Positions 29,878 through 40,363 of a stretch of 41,978 nt of DNA are shown piece after piece (the stretch's first letter is position 1; each line of letters begins with the position of its first letter). The notes beneath the pieces are model-generated. The model made no database searches and was not told where the DNA came from. It saw only the letters and a program-made list of their open reading frames with translations. Origin of the DNA: Cudoniella acicularis (taxonomy: Eukaryota > Ascomycota > Leotiomycetes > Helotiales > Helotiaceae); contig JAAMPI010000353.1 in assembly GCA_013054445.1 (NCBI GenBank), positions 1 through 41,978 of the forward strand, in the 5' to 3' direction. The translations under genes were made by a program, and so were the position numbers.

Positions 29878-30893
29878 TATAATTAACCAGATGGGAATAA
29901 TAACATAAAAACATTCGCAGATAGTACGTAGCTGTGACGACCCGTGCTTTGAGTAACTTTAACCACTGCGCCATCTGGCCAAAAAGGCACAAGAATTGAT
30001 CAGCGATCAATTCGTTACTCTACTATATATGTCTGCCAACTGCCGGCACGTGACAAGATCACGTGCAGATGACATTAGTGATGTGTAACGTCGAGATGGA
30101 ATAATGACCAAGGAAGACGCTTAAGCCTAAGGCTGTGCTATTTGCAGGCCACATCCACCCCCTGGCGACCGGCTCTTAGCCTAAGGCTTCAATTTATAAA
30201 CAGTAGGTATAGCCGAGACGCATTTCACGGCCACTCGATTCTCCTCAACGAAACTTTGCTCCTCTTTAAATGAAACAATACTAAAGACCATAAATTGACT
30301 CACCTACTCTCATATAACATTTTAATAGTTTTAAACTTCGAAAACATCACGAAGGTGGAGACAAAACGCGAGGTAGAGAAACAAGTTACAAAACGAATAA
30401 ATATATAAAATACAATTACTAAACATTTATGTAAGTTATCAGTTATCTGAGAAGAAAAAAATATACATTAATGTGTCTTAACTCTAAATATAAGGCTAGA
30501 AGATTTAAAATAAATCTTATTGTTTTGTGCTAAGATATTTGCGATTTAGTCGTATGTTTAGTTGCACTACGGGATTTTCGCCTCGCAGGGATGTGCCTTA
30601 TAAATTTTTTTCTCGTGCCGGTTCCGTTTTAGTCTCTGGACGTCCAATTTTGGCGCCCTGTGCGCCCCGGCTACAGTTTCCTAACGAGTTGGCCAGGGCA
30701 CCCGATCTACTCCTTTTACAAGGGTTCCTTCCAGAGCCGATTTGGGATCCTCAATAGGATTACCTTTTATAATTTACGCACAAAGAACGCAACAACATCG
30801 TGGAGAAGCATATTACAATAGCTTTTCTCATCTTGAGATACGTTTTCTTTATATCAACAACAAGCGAAACACTATTCTTTGTGCACCATAAGT
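29878..30893. other. Convergent intergenic region
   Basis: Lies between the 3' ends of the NLR and the HeLo/ankyrin gene. It contains a tRNA-like A-box on the minus strand and two perfect hairpins (29933-30066), an AT-rich segment (about 30290-30520), the second copy of the dispersed repeat, and an unsupported 76-codon frame. Confidence 0.45.
30521..30604 (+). repeat. Dispersed repeat, copy 2
   Basis: Matches copy 1 (26054-26137) in reverse orientation, with an identical 16-base core ACTACGGGATTTTCGC at 30567-30582. The two copies enclose the MITE and the NLR gene as a loose inverted pair about 4.4 kb apart. Confidence 0.6.
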
Positions 30894-33098
30894 CTAGTCA
30901 GACTCAGAATCGGACTCGGAGAGTTCAATGTCTTCTGGCCATGATCCGGAAATAGTACAGTGAGAGTCGCTATGACTCGGGGTTTTCTCGATCATCCCCC
31001 AGAATTTGCCGGCGAGGTAGTCCGTTGGCTCCGAAAACCAAAACTTCCAATCCTCGACCGTGGGTCCGTAAGAAAAGCCAAGTATATGGAACTTTTCTTG
31101 ATGGTTCAAGCGACGACTTGAATTCACCTTGTCTTTGAGTCCCAAAGCGGTCTCTAGCTCCCCGTACTGTTGGAGATCGATACCAGAAGCGTTTAAATCG
31201 TATATCCATGTATACAATGTACAGGTGAGGTATTGTATCATTTTGGCATCGTGGTTCCAATACTCCGTCTTCTCTGGGAGGTGAACAAACCAACTCAGGA
31301 GTACACAAAGCGGTGTTTTGCCTCCACAGTCTACGACATGTAACAATGGCCCTGCTGAAAGCACGTCCTGCAGAAGCGCGCTCCAGCCGCAGTGGTTGCT
31401 GCTATGACAGGGCCTGTGGCGAAGCAGATACCCGGCAGCTTGCCCCGATATGTGGCACGGTTTGAGCCCAGTACATTTCGTGTCACTCAGAGCCAACCCA
31501 ATCCAATGCAGTACCGTCAATCCATTATAGTCTGTTGCGGCGAGCATTTCTCTGTTGAAAGTGGCGCTCCCCAAAGCCAACCGGAAAATGTCTCGGGCGC
31601 GCTCATTTTGCCAAAAGCTGATGGCTTTGATGAGCTCTAAACGATCTTTCATGGGTAGTTCATGATATCGAGGATACATCTGCCGCTGGAGAAATTGAAA
31701 CAAGGCCGGGGAGCCACAATACCAACCACAGTCTTGATACCAATAGTCACTCGCTTCCTTTATCTGACAATGCAGTGGCTCAGAATCAGAAGCACCCGCA
31801 TTTATAAGCAGACGGCAAAGATCAATAATCATAGAATCATCTCCAGACTTTTGGGGTCTAAAGCGGCACGTTTTCTGAATTGTTGTACTGAAATAGTGGT
31901 CAGGAAATTTGACATCCAAAAAATGAGGAGAAATTGAGAATGACTGACAAACCGCAGTCGTCCTCAGCGGAGGGATCTGCTCCAGCATCCAGCAGCATTT
32001 TGCAAACTTCAAGCTGACCTTGTCTTATTGCAACCTATATTCGTCATCATAATTAACACCTTACTTTTCGCCGCCTCTCCGATACTCACATTCAATGGGG
32101 TCCATCCCGCAGAATCCTGTCTAGCTGCGACGTAAGACCGGCTCTCCACCAACATACGTCGGAGACCAGTAATATTTCCAGTTTTGGCAAACACAAAGAT
32201 ATCGCGGCTCCATGGCAGTACAGGGTGTGTCTGGAGGTGAAATTTCCACCCGGAAGGTTCACTCAAATATCTGGCATCCCAAGCTCTGTTCGATAACCAA
32301 GAGGGGCATCGGTACCTGGCACTAACTTCCAGTGTCTGTCTACCCTTACTTGCCTCGTATCTGCTCCAGTATTGTAATGATCCGATGAGGGATTTAATCC
32401 GTGATAGAGATGATATCCAAACATGATACAAGGCATTGATGAGATTGCAGTTCTCTGCCGCGGAAGTCTCTCTCGTTATGTCAGTTATCTCTTGGAGTTC
32501 CGGGGTTGTATGTGAGGAATCGCGGGACCCTGAAGCGATAGCTTCAGATATCGAATTCATCTTGTCGGATATTCTCGCCACAATAACGTCAGGTTGAAGC
32601 CGGATCATCGCGCTAACAGCAGTCAGTACATGTTACTCAGGGATCCTCAAATACTCACTTAGTGTGACATTGATACGCCAAACTTAACAATCGAATCGCA
32701 TTTTTCATCCGTCTCTTTAACTTTTTAACCTCTTCCCTGTTCAGCACCACTTTCGAGGCTCCAGCCTTTCTCCTCCACCCCGTCTCCCCGTCTATCTTCA
32801 CCGCCAGTTCACTCACTAGACCACTTAACTCCTCTGCACCTTGTTTACAGAGTTTCAGACTCTGTTCAACGCAGATCTTCTGGGATAAATCCGAGAGTCC
32901 CACTCGATTCTGATCTTGTTCAATATGGCTCAGAATGAGATTCAGAGAGTCGATCTCAAGTAACAGCTGCCGAATCTCGCCGGGTGCATCTTTTACTTGG
33001 TCCCAATACCCCTTCAGCTTGATAATACTGCTAGTAACCTCGCCGGCGAGTTGTCCAACTGCGATACCACTTGCAACGATGCCTAGTACTTCAGCCAT
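30894..33098 (-). CDS. HeLo-like N-terminal domain protein with ankyrin repeats
   Basis: Exons 33098-32659, 32612-32090, 32034-31949 and 31887-30894, 680 residues in frame (introns 46, 55 and 61 nt; the third uses a GTCAGT donor). The first ~100 residues (MAEVLGIVASGIAVGQLAG..., LLEIDSLNLILSHIE) match the fungal HeLo-like/SesA-type N-terminal domain found on NLR and incompatibility proteins, which can act in membranes as a death effector. A middle block has YRCPSWLSNRAW and GWKFHLQTH, familiar from ankyrin proteins of this class. An ankyrin repeat (AGWTPLNVAIRQGQLEVCKM) is assembled only by splicing exons 2 and 3, which supports the model. Further degenerate ankyrin units follow, and the end is acidic (SESDSESD). 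No nucleotide-binding domain is present. It converges on the HET-NLR. Confidence 0.8.
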
Positions 33099-33649
33099 AT
33101 TCGCATCGATGTCGCAAGGCTAAGCGATTCACAGCCTTGCCACCAACCAGAATACGCACTTCAGGTACAGTGATGGACGGTTGCAACGTTGGCTCGTTTA
33201 CGGTGTCGTAATCGTGCCTCTGTTGGCTTCATCCGAAGAAATGGTAGATGAAAGAAAATATTCTCCAGGATGCACCGGCGACGTTTGGTAAGGCTATGTG
33301 CCCAGCCTCATCTCTTGCAAGTGCCATGTGAAGTGATCGCCGCTTTAACTTGTGCACCGGATGAATACGAAGATCCTTTGTATCTCAACCCGTGCTTTAT
33401 CAAACCGCGTTTTGTGGTGCGGCGTAGAGCTTGGCTACTGCACAACGGTTTCTTGAAGCTTGAGGGAAAGATCAATCTTAAATCGATTGCTTCATCAAGG
33501 TCGAAACGAACAATTACGCCTAGCACAAGCTTTTGTGCAATTTCAAGGTACTTTTTTGTCATAACTTAAAAAAGCGGACCGTTCAGCCTTATCAGTTGTC
33601 GGGAAAGCTCCACTTCATTCTACGGAATCTCTCAATAGAGAGCGCTTCA
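33099..33649. other. Divergent intergenic region
   Basis: About 550 bases between the start of the HeLo/ankyrin gene (-) and the glucosyltransferase remnant (+). It probably holds the promoter of the former and the dead promoter of the latter. Open frames at 33270-33569 and 33308-33562 oppose each other and are not supported. Confidence 0.4.
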
Positions 33650-34451
33650 ATGGCTTCAAAAACCCCTTCTGTCTATCCAGAAGCAAGCAGTCAAGGGCCG
33701 AACAAAGACCCTCCGCCAGTCTACGATGATGCGACAGATGTTCTTGATCTCTGCCAGGAGGGTCTCAATGCTCAAACCAAAGTCGCAGATTAGCTTTCTA
33801 CCTTATTCCCTCTTTTGTGACTTGAACTTATCTGACATACAGATAACAGACGCGTTGACATACCTATAAACGAGACCAACAAAAAACTTGCGCAACAGAT
33901 CCAACAAATCCAATTGAGCGCCATCAAAAGCGAACCTCAAACCCCTCTAGCCCCCGCATACCAGTCTTCGTATCTCGATGACGCGCCGGAAGTTCCACCG
34001 TCTCTCAACATGATTATTCACGTCGTTAGGTCGTGTGGAGATATCTAGCCATTCGTCGCACTTAGCAAAGAGCTCAAGAACAAATATGGCTATCGCGTGC
34101 ACCTAGCCATACACAGGACATTCAAGAAGTTCGTGGAAGAAAATGGCTTAGAATTCTTCGAGATTAGAGGCGATCCTGCAGAACTAATGGCTTTTATGGT
34201 CAAAATCTGGGCCTTATACCAGGGATATAGTCGCTGAAAGCTGGTGACGTGGGCAAGAGGCAAAAGGGCATAGCTAAAATTCTCTAGGGCTACTAAAGAT
34301 CCTATGCCAACGCCAATGAGATGAAAGAAGACAAAGTTGATACGCCAAAAACAAGACCCTTCATCGTGAATGCCATTATCACGAACCCGCCGAGTTTCGC
34401 GCATATTCATTGCACGCAGAAGCTGGGAATTCCATTGCATTTGATTTTCAC
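33650..34451 (+). pseudogene. Sterol 3-beta-glucosyltransferase-like pseudogene, 3'-truncated
   Basis: N-terminal part of a UDP-glycosyltransferase (glycosyltransferase family 28 N-domain) of the sterol glucosyltransferase type. ATG 33650 starts a disordered N-terminus with PPPVYDDATD. After an intron (33789-33842) come RRVDIPINET, LNMIIHVVRSCGDI, PFVALSKELKNKYGYRVHLA, FVEENGLEFFEIRGDPAELM, SLKAGDVGKRQKGIAKIL and [20 protein letters not shown]. Damage is clear. The intron donor is AT instead of GT, TAG replaces Gln after CGDI near 34049, a base is missing near 34205, and more stops occur near 34230-34290. Homology ends exactly at an exon edge (TTTTCAC followed by GTAAGT at 34452), where another truncated gene begins. 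The whole C-terminal UDP-sugar-binding domain is absent. Confidence 0.85.
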
Positions 34452-35479
34452 GTAAGTCCAACCTCGCTCGCTATCTGAGTGATGCTCCAGAAATTGTGAT
34501 GGCCTGGTTGTATCTTGACAGCCACCACCTCGCTAAAGCCACTAATGTGTGCCTTCGGACTTCGTTCCCTAGAGGGCGTAGATATTAATGGGAGGACGAC
34601 ATAATCAGGGAAGTCGTAGTACTGGCCCTCTTTAGTGAAAACTGGAGCCAGGACGCACCACTGTTCTCGATAAAACCGATCAAGTTCCCACCGGTTCCAA
34701 GTCTTTGAAGTAGCAATTGTACTACTCGAAGAGGACCTCAATGATGTTCTGGGTGTGGTTGAGATACTATTCTTTCCTAACAGTTGAAAGGGCAAATCAA
34801 CATCCGAAATGTTCTCGGCGAGGAAATCCGTGATGGTATGGCATTTCCCGATGATCGTCAAAACAGTAAATAATTTGCGGCAAGTTATATGAATGGCATC
34901 TACATCAAGTTGGTGCCCGCTACAGGTCTGACTGGAGATCGGCCCTGACAGGGCCTGAAGAATTCTCTCTCTCGTGATTATTCGACGAAGAGCATCGATG
35001 GGAATGAAGGACCTCGTATCATCGTCAAAGGACGGCACGCGTGCATCTAGTAACTTCTCCCTCAGCAAGGAGATGACGACGTTTTCTGCTGAATTTTGAT
35101 GCTCCAGGTTAGATCTTGGCTCCTCAGTAGGTACGAAGTTTGAGTCTAGAACGCTGAGGTTGGCATGAGGTGCTGTTGAGGTAGTCGTTATCAAAGCTGA
35201 CCGTGGGGCATCGAGTTGAGAGATCTACGGAATAATTAGCAAAGTCGATGCAATTAGGTGCTAAGCTATACAGACAATTCTTGCTGTGTTATCTCCATAC
35301 ATTGCGGTTTGGATGCTTTTAACAGCTTTAATAAAAGGGGATAGAGTCCAATTGGTGAAATACCGGCGCGCAGCTTGCAAAGTAGTTGTTTCTTTGTTAC
35401 TCAGAGCTATGAAGTTTATGCTGGGGGGAGTTGTCTCAGCTGGAGCCATGGCTGACGGACTTGGAGGCATCGTTTTCAT
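34448..35479 (-). CDS. Truncated NLR/kinase-associated N-terminal region protein
   Basis: Two exons, 35479-35276 and 35224-34448 (51-nt intron, GTCTGT donor, TGCTAAT branch), 326 residues. The open frame continues upstream of 35479 without an ATG, so an upstream exon is possible. The features resemble the region preceding the kinase domain in a fungal protein-kinase family: [34 protein letters not shown], a [18 protein letters not shown] segment, [13 protein letters not shown], then [18 protein letters not shown], which looks like the Gly-rich loop and first strands of a kinase. The protein stops about 12 residues later, at the junction with the glucosyltransferase remnant, so catalytic and later parts are missing. 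It is either a truncated pseudogene or a short product lacking kinase activity. The family identification is from memory and tentative. Confidence 0.5.
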
Positions 35480-36093
35480 GGGTTGGGAGAGGACGATGGT
35501 TTGGGGTGGCACATCACGTCCAACGTTTTGGAAGCGACGGATTGGTGATAGAGTCGAGAGCCAAATTTTAAACTCACAGGCTCCAACTGTGTAGTGGAGA
35601 AGAAAAAAGGTTACCCTTAAAGCCGCATAGTAACTAGCTTCTTTATCTTGGAATCAGGGAAAGGTTGCGCCAACCCCTTTCTATCTGTAGTTCTGTAAAT
35701 TACTAATTTATTTATCGATAGATAATTATCCTGTTTCTTTTATCACTACTCTATGTATTCATGCTCTAGAGAGTAAAAAAACAGATATATCTAAACTTAA
35801 AATTCTTAAAAGGGACATAGACTAGATCTCATTTCTAACTTCTCTATTGACATGTCTAACACACAAAGAAATCTAAACATTTACTTCATTTTTCTCTTTC
35901 TCCTTCCCTCCTCCTAAACCACCCAAAACAACTCATATCCCACTACCCCCTCCTAAGCACCCCCTCTTATCCCTCACCCCTCACCTCTACTTCCCGTCAA
36001 GCACCAGCTCCAGATGTGTTACCCTCCCCGCTGAGATAACCACAGGTCCCAATCCTAATCCGCTCGGAAACACCACAACATCCCCTCTCCTTT
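35480..36093. other. Intergenic, no supported gene
   Basis: Spacer between the 5' side of the truncated kinase-type gene and the 3' end of the repeat protein. 35690-35900 is AT-rich and 35890-36080 is C/T-rich. There is coding-like sequence on the minus strand up to about 35665 in frame with the kinase-type gene, but it lacks a start codon. Confidence 0.35.
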
Positions 36094-36726
36094 TTAGTAT
36101 TTTACACCCCCAATAACGGTGCTTAATGTCGTGGGAGCACCGCAGCCCCCTTTCCCTGTCCCTGTGGCAGTAGCGGTCCCGTTTAGGAAGATGGGAGTAA
36201 TGACATCTCTGTTGAATTTGGCGGGTTGTGCGCGGGGGAGGATGGGGGTGCTGATTGGTGACGATGGAGAGGGAGTGATGGGTGAAGAAAAGGAGGTGGG
36301 TGTGAGTGTGAATGTTGGTTCCGGGGTTGGTGTGGCGATTGTGATGGGGTCGAAGGTTGATGGAGGGGAACTTGGGAATGCGGAACTCGGGAATGCGGAA
36401 CTCGGGAATGCGGAACTCGGGAATGCGGAACGTCGGGAAGGCGGAACCAACGAACTTGAGGAGACCGGAATGGGACCAACACTTGACACAGAAATCGGGC
36501 CAATGCTTGAGACCGGGATAGGACCAACACTTGACACAGAAATCGGNCCAATGCTTGAGANCGGGATNGGACCAACACTTGACACAGAAATCGGGCCAAT
36601 GCTTGAGATAGAAATCGGAGCAGGCGATGAAGAGATCCCCACACTACTGATGCCTGAGTACTGCGGCAACGCAGCCGCGACCGAAAGCAGAGATGCGATC
36701 GTGAGGGGGGTGATTGTGGTGTACAT
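36094..36726 (-). CDS. Secreted Ser/Pro-rich tandem-repeat protein
   Basis: 210 residues from ATG 36726. A signal peptide is evident (MYTTITPLTIASLLSVAAALP). The mature part is built of a 16-residue repeat of the type PISVSSVGPIPVSSIG (three 48-bp units, 36473-36616) and about four copies of FPSSA (15-bp units, 36374-36432). A Ser/Thr/Pro-rich stretch follows, and the C-terminal tail has NGTATATGTGKGGCGAP. Such sequence is expected to be heavily O-glycosylated and wall- or surface-associated. No GPI signal is clear at the end. Three undetermined bases (36547, 36561, 36568) lie inside the 48-bp repeats, so repeat number and exact sequence are unsure there. The opposite strand is also open but is a repeat-driven shadow. 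Confidence 0.72.
   Translation of the reverse strand: MYTTITPLTIASLLSVAAALPQYSGISSVGISSSPAPISISSIGPISVSSVGXIPXSSIXPISVSSVGPIPVSSIGPISVSSVGPIPVSSSSLVPPSRRSAFPSSAFPSSAFPSSAFPSSPPSTFDPITIATPTPEPTFTLTPTSFSSPITPSPSSPISTPILPRAQPAKFNRDVITPIFLNGTATATGTGKGGCGAPTTLSTVIGGVKY
36374..36432 (-). repeat. 15-bp tandem repeat within the secreted protein gene
   Basis: About four copies of GGGAATGCGGAACTC on the plus strand, coding FPSSA-type units on the minus strand. In frame and therefore prone to length polymorphism. Confidence 0.85.
36473..36616 (-). repeat. 48-bp minisatellite within the secreted protein gene
   Basis: Three units of 48 bp starting at 36473, 36521 and 36569; the third diverges near its end. 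N characters at 36547, 36561 and 36568 mark unresolved bases in units two and three. It keeps the reading frame. Confidence 0.85.
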
Positions 36727-38398
36727 CGTTGCGGAGATTTGGGGTGAGTGAGTGGTGAAGAGGGTTGAGGTGGAATGAATGTGTGTGTTGTTGTTTTTTG
36801 CTTGTTTTTGTGGGTTTGGTGTGAATGAATGTGATTGTGATTTGTAAAGGAATAAAGGAAGAAGGGAGGAATGAATGTACTCGTTGTCCGATGATGCTTC
36901 TTTTTCTCAGTTATGGCGGGAGGTTATATACCCCCTCCCTCAGACTCTCACTTTGCCTCACAACGCAACACCTTCCTTACAGTAAAGCTGTAACTCACCT
37001 CGTGATCTATGACATAGCCGCCCTCTCGAGTCCTGGAACTCAATGCGATCCAAACTTGCAAAACAAAGAAGCATAATGCGAAGCATCATCTGACCAGACA
37101 TCGGTCCTATTCCAGACTCTTCTGGCCTGGTCAGGAATCCCGCGTAGGGCTGTGTCCCTACAACTCACCCCGCACCTAGAAAGAGGGGGGAAACAGTCTT
37201 GGATCATGCGTACTTGGTTTTATGACTCCATGCCAGACAGCTGCGGCTTTGGCACATACACAAATCTGGTTCGCGGAAGACCGAAGAGGGGAATGGTGGT
37301 GCTTCATGTGATCGTACTTTCCTGATTTGATGCAAGCCAAGAGAAAGCAAGACAAGACAGCTGCGGCTCTCATGTTTTCAAAGTGGTCGCTGTTTGGGCC
37401 GAAGGCTGTGACTTTTCTGTTCATCAACCCGAAAATCGAACAGAACGACTAGACTTCTAGTTTTGGATGTGAGACTGTGACTGCGTTCCGTTGCGTCACT
37501 GCGGTTGTCGTGGCTGTGAAATCTGAAGGTGAGTGAGCGAGTACAAATTCCTAATCCTTCCATAAACTCCCAATAAATCCGAAACCAAAGTTTACTGTAA
37601 CACAAAATGCCCTGCGATCTAGATTCATTCCCACCATTGAACGCCGATTATTCCTGCACCTAAATACCGGGGTCCAGAAAACGCGACTTAGATCAAGCGA
37701 CTGCGCTCTATCTCCCTCTTTTTTTTATTTTTTTATTTTTTTTAAACTGAAAGCTCTTTAAAAAAGACGAGACAATTGACTAACTATCTAGGCAGGCAGT
37801 GAGTACAGATAAGCTCGCCCCCGGTATTTGGGGCGGAGAGGAGGGGTTGAAACTCGCGCGCTTGCTTATTTGCTTACTTGTTGGAGGCCTCCTCGCCCCC
37901 ACTCCCCACCATAAGATACCGTAGCGATGAAACCCTCCTTCCTTCCGCCCGCCTCATAATTTTCACAAATAAAACAAAGCATAATGATTCCTTCCATGAT
38001 AGTGACACATACCGAGAGAGGGAGAGAAATATAAGCACCAAGCGCCGTCATTAAAGAAACACGAATGGGAAGAGGGTTTGAATTTGAGGTTGAGTTTGAG
38101 CGATGGGTAAGGAAGCACTTGCTTGTTTTTTTTTTTTTTGGTTGGGTTGTAGAGAAGGGAAAGGCGGGTAGGTGGGGGTAAAGGATAAAGTTAGGAAGCA
38201 GAGAGAGGGAACATTAAATAATTAATTTCTTCGATCCGGTCCTATACAGAATAGCTATATGGTGATAGTGAGTGATATCTATACTTCCATTCAGGCAAAA
38301 AACAGAGAAGAAAAGAAGAGAGTACACTTCTCTCTCCTCATAATCACAATACCTATGTGTTCTCCCAAGCTCCATACTCCACAAATGCTCGAGAGACA
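36727..38398. other. Gene-free region of about 1.7 kb
   Basis: The left part should contain the promoter of the repeat protein. There are poly-T runs at about 37719-37743 and 38126-38140. All open frames are short and unsupported, and I see no RNA gene or transposon. Confidence 0.45.
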
Positions 38399-39326
38399 TC
38401 ACTTCTCCCACATCCGCACAGTCTCCAACTCCACCTCCCCCTGTCCCATCTTCCTGCCTCTGTAAAAAACACCCTCTCGTCCCATCTTCTTCTCCGTAAC
38501 CCACTTCCTCGTCCACGCCAAGCCCTTCATCAACGAGAACAAAATAATTACCGCCACTGCAATACCAAACACATATCCGACCACCGCGCCCTGGCCTACA
38601 CCACCCACATTCGTGCCCTGGGCATCAAGCTCCTTCGGATTCGGGTTCAGGAAACTATATACGTAATACCCCTTGGTGTAATGTGTGAGGTAAGCAAGAC
38701 CGCAATAGCACGCTAGTATAATTATCAGAAAGAGGATGTGGATCCACGGCGCGGGGTTGATGCGCGTGAAGATGATTTCGAAGAGCGCGAAGGCCGAATT
38801 GAGAACATGTTGCGAGATGTCGGACCAGAGGGAGAAGCGGCTGTTGAATGGCGGGGTGAAGAGGATTCCCCAGTAGACGATGGTGACGAGGAAGGGGTAG
38901 GTGGTTATGCTGCTCCAAAAGAGGTAGTGTAGGGCTTGGAAGGGTCGAGGGAAGCGGTTGAGCAGGGGGGTCCCACCATTTATGGCGTAGGAGAAGGTGT
39001 GGATTGCGGCGATGGCGAAGTAGAAGCAAATGCCCCAGTAGCAGAGAACTGGGTTGGTGTTAGCAGATGTTAATTCGGGTTTAAGGCGGGGGGATTGCAC
39101 TTGTGAAGTATGAAAAGGATTTATTGACGTCGTGGATGGTAAATCCTTGTTGATTGCTTGCTTCCCATCCGATGATGAAGAAGGTGACGACAAAAGCGTA
39201 GAGTGATATTGCTGCTCTGCAGCCGAATAGCACCCATGGCGATAATAACCAAGAAGTTTCGAATCGATGGCTAGGATCCCAAATATCCTCCCCAAACTTC
39301 AATGCCTTGAAACTTCTAACGCCCAT
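38399..39326 (-). CDS. FAR-17a/AIG1-like integral membrane protein
   Basis: Exons 39326-39101 and 39048-38399 (52-nt intron with GCTAAC branch), 291 residues. ATG 39326 is the first in-frame ATG; the open frame further upstream lacks one. About six hydrophobic helices are visible, including SPWVLFGCRAAISLYAFVVT, the YWGICFYFAIAAIHTFSYA segment made by splicing, ITTYPFLVTIVYWGILF, IHILFLIIILACYCGLAYLT and a C-terminal GYVFGIAVAVIILFSL. Layout and length fit the fungal FAR-17a/AIG1-like family (PF04750), whose animal members include androgen-dependent TMEM proteins with lipid hydrolase activity. The tail is basic and cytosolic. Localisation is probably ER or plasma membrane. Substrate unknown. 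Confidence 0.75.
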
Positions 39327-40363
39327 TTTCCCTTCCAACTCTCCAGTTCTCGTCCAAATTAAGTATTCGTGAGGAGGCTGACCAGCGCCTTTGTTCACGA
39401 TTGTTATTTCTTGGCAATCGATTGTATGCTCCCTCCCCGCGTTCAGTTCGTATCGTCTGAAGTTGCGCTCGGATTCAGAAGCCGTCCGTCTCGAAAGCTT
39501 CTAGAAAACTCAATGCAGCGAGAGCGAAACTTTAAATATTGAAGGAGAAAGAACCAAGATCCACCCAGTGGAACACTGGAAATCCGGTTGAGATTCGTCG
39601 TCGTGTCGCAAGATCTTGGCCATGGAAGTGGACTTTCAGTGGGGAGCAGGGTTTCGACCAAAACAGGTTGTCATGGGACCCTTGCTTTTTAGGTGAAAGT
39701 TGGCGCGTCTGCACGATAAAATTGAGATCGGGATCTTGCGATTGGGTGGAGAAGTTTGGGAATCTGAACATAGACGGCGAGTGTTTGGCGGCAGTCGCGC
39801 TTTTGAAAGAAATAAGAAATGGGAAAAAGAGACATTTAAGTGTGTCTCTCTATTATTGGACTTTGGTGCTGGAATGCGGCAGCTGAAGAACAAACTTTCG
39901 TGGTTTGGGACCGAAGTTGATTCGGGAAGTTCCAGCCACTTGTAATGGTTGCAGGGGTCCAAGAGAAAATAGTGATGCCAGGGGTGTGGTTATCAATATT
40001 TTTATCCTGGCGATTGGTAGCTGAGTAGGGGAGGGTGAGCTTATTCGATTGGGGATGGTGTTGATCAACGCCTCCCTTAACTATGTGGGAATTATATCCT
40101 CAGATTCATGCAGTAATCCAAAAATTTGAAAAATTACATGGCATTATAATGGAAGGTGACAAGAGCTGGAATACGAATAGGACGCAAGCAATATGAATTC
40201 CTGATACTGTTAGTGTGTTCGAAAAAGTTGGTACAGAGGAGATTGTTGAAAAAGAAGCCTTGGTCCAAGAATTACCAAACAAGTCCAGATGAAAGCAAGC
40301 TTAACCACTCATCGGAGCCAAACAAAAGATGCCAAATTTGCAATGTCAATTGGTATTCTTTCA
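39327..40363. other. Intergenic, no supported gene
   Basis: About 1 kb between the membrane protein start and the hydrolase stop. Overlapping open frames on both strands at 39440-39960 have no shared features with known families and appear to be chance. Confidence 0.4.

Noticed and set aside
29933..30066. Complete solo LTR starting TGTGACGACC
   Set aside because: The start resembles an LTR end, but no matching CA end with a target duplication was found; kept only as a weak structured-region finding.
36374..36616. Possible CRISPR-like array
   Set aside because: The units are contiguous tandem repeats without spacers, inside a coding sequence, and the genome is eukaryotic.
36119..36751. 210-codon plus-strand frame opposite the secreted repeat protein
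   Set aside because: It is open because the repeats are in frame on both strands; only the minus strand has an ATG followed by a signal peptide.
39440..39960. Overlapping 105-115-codon frames on both strands
   Set aside because: Mutually antisense and without family features; probably chance.
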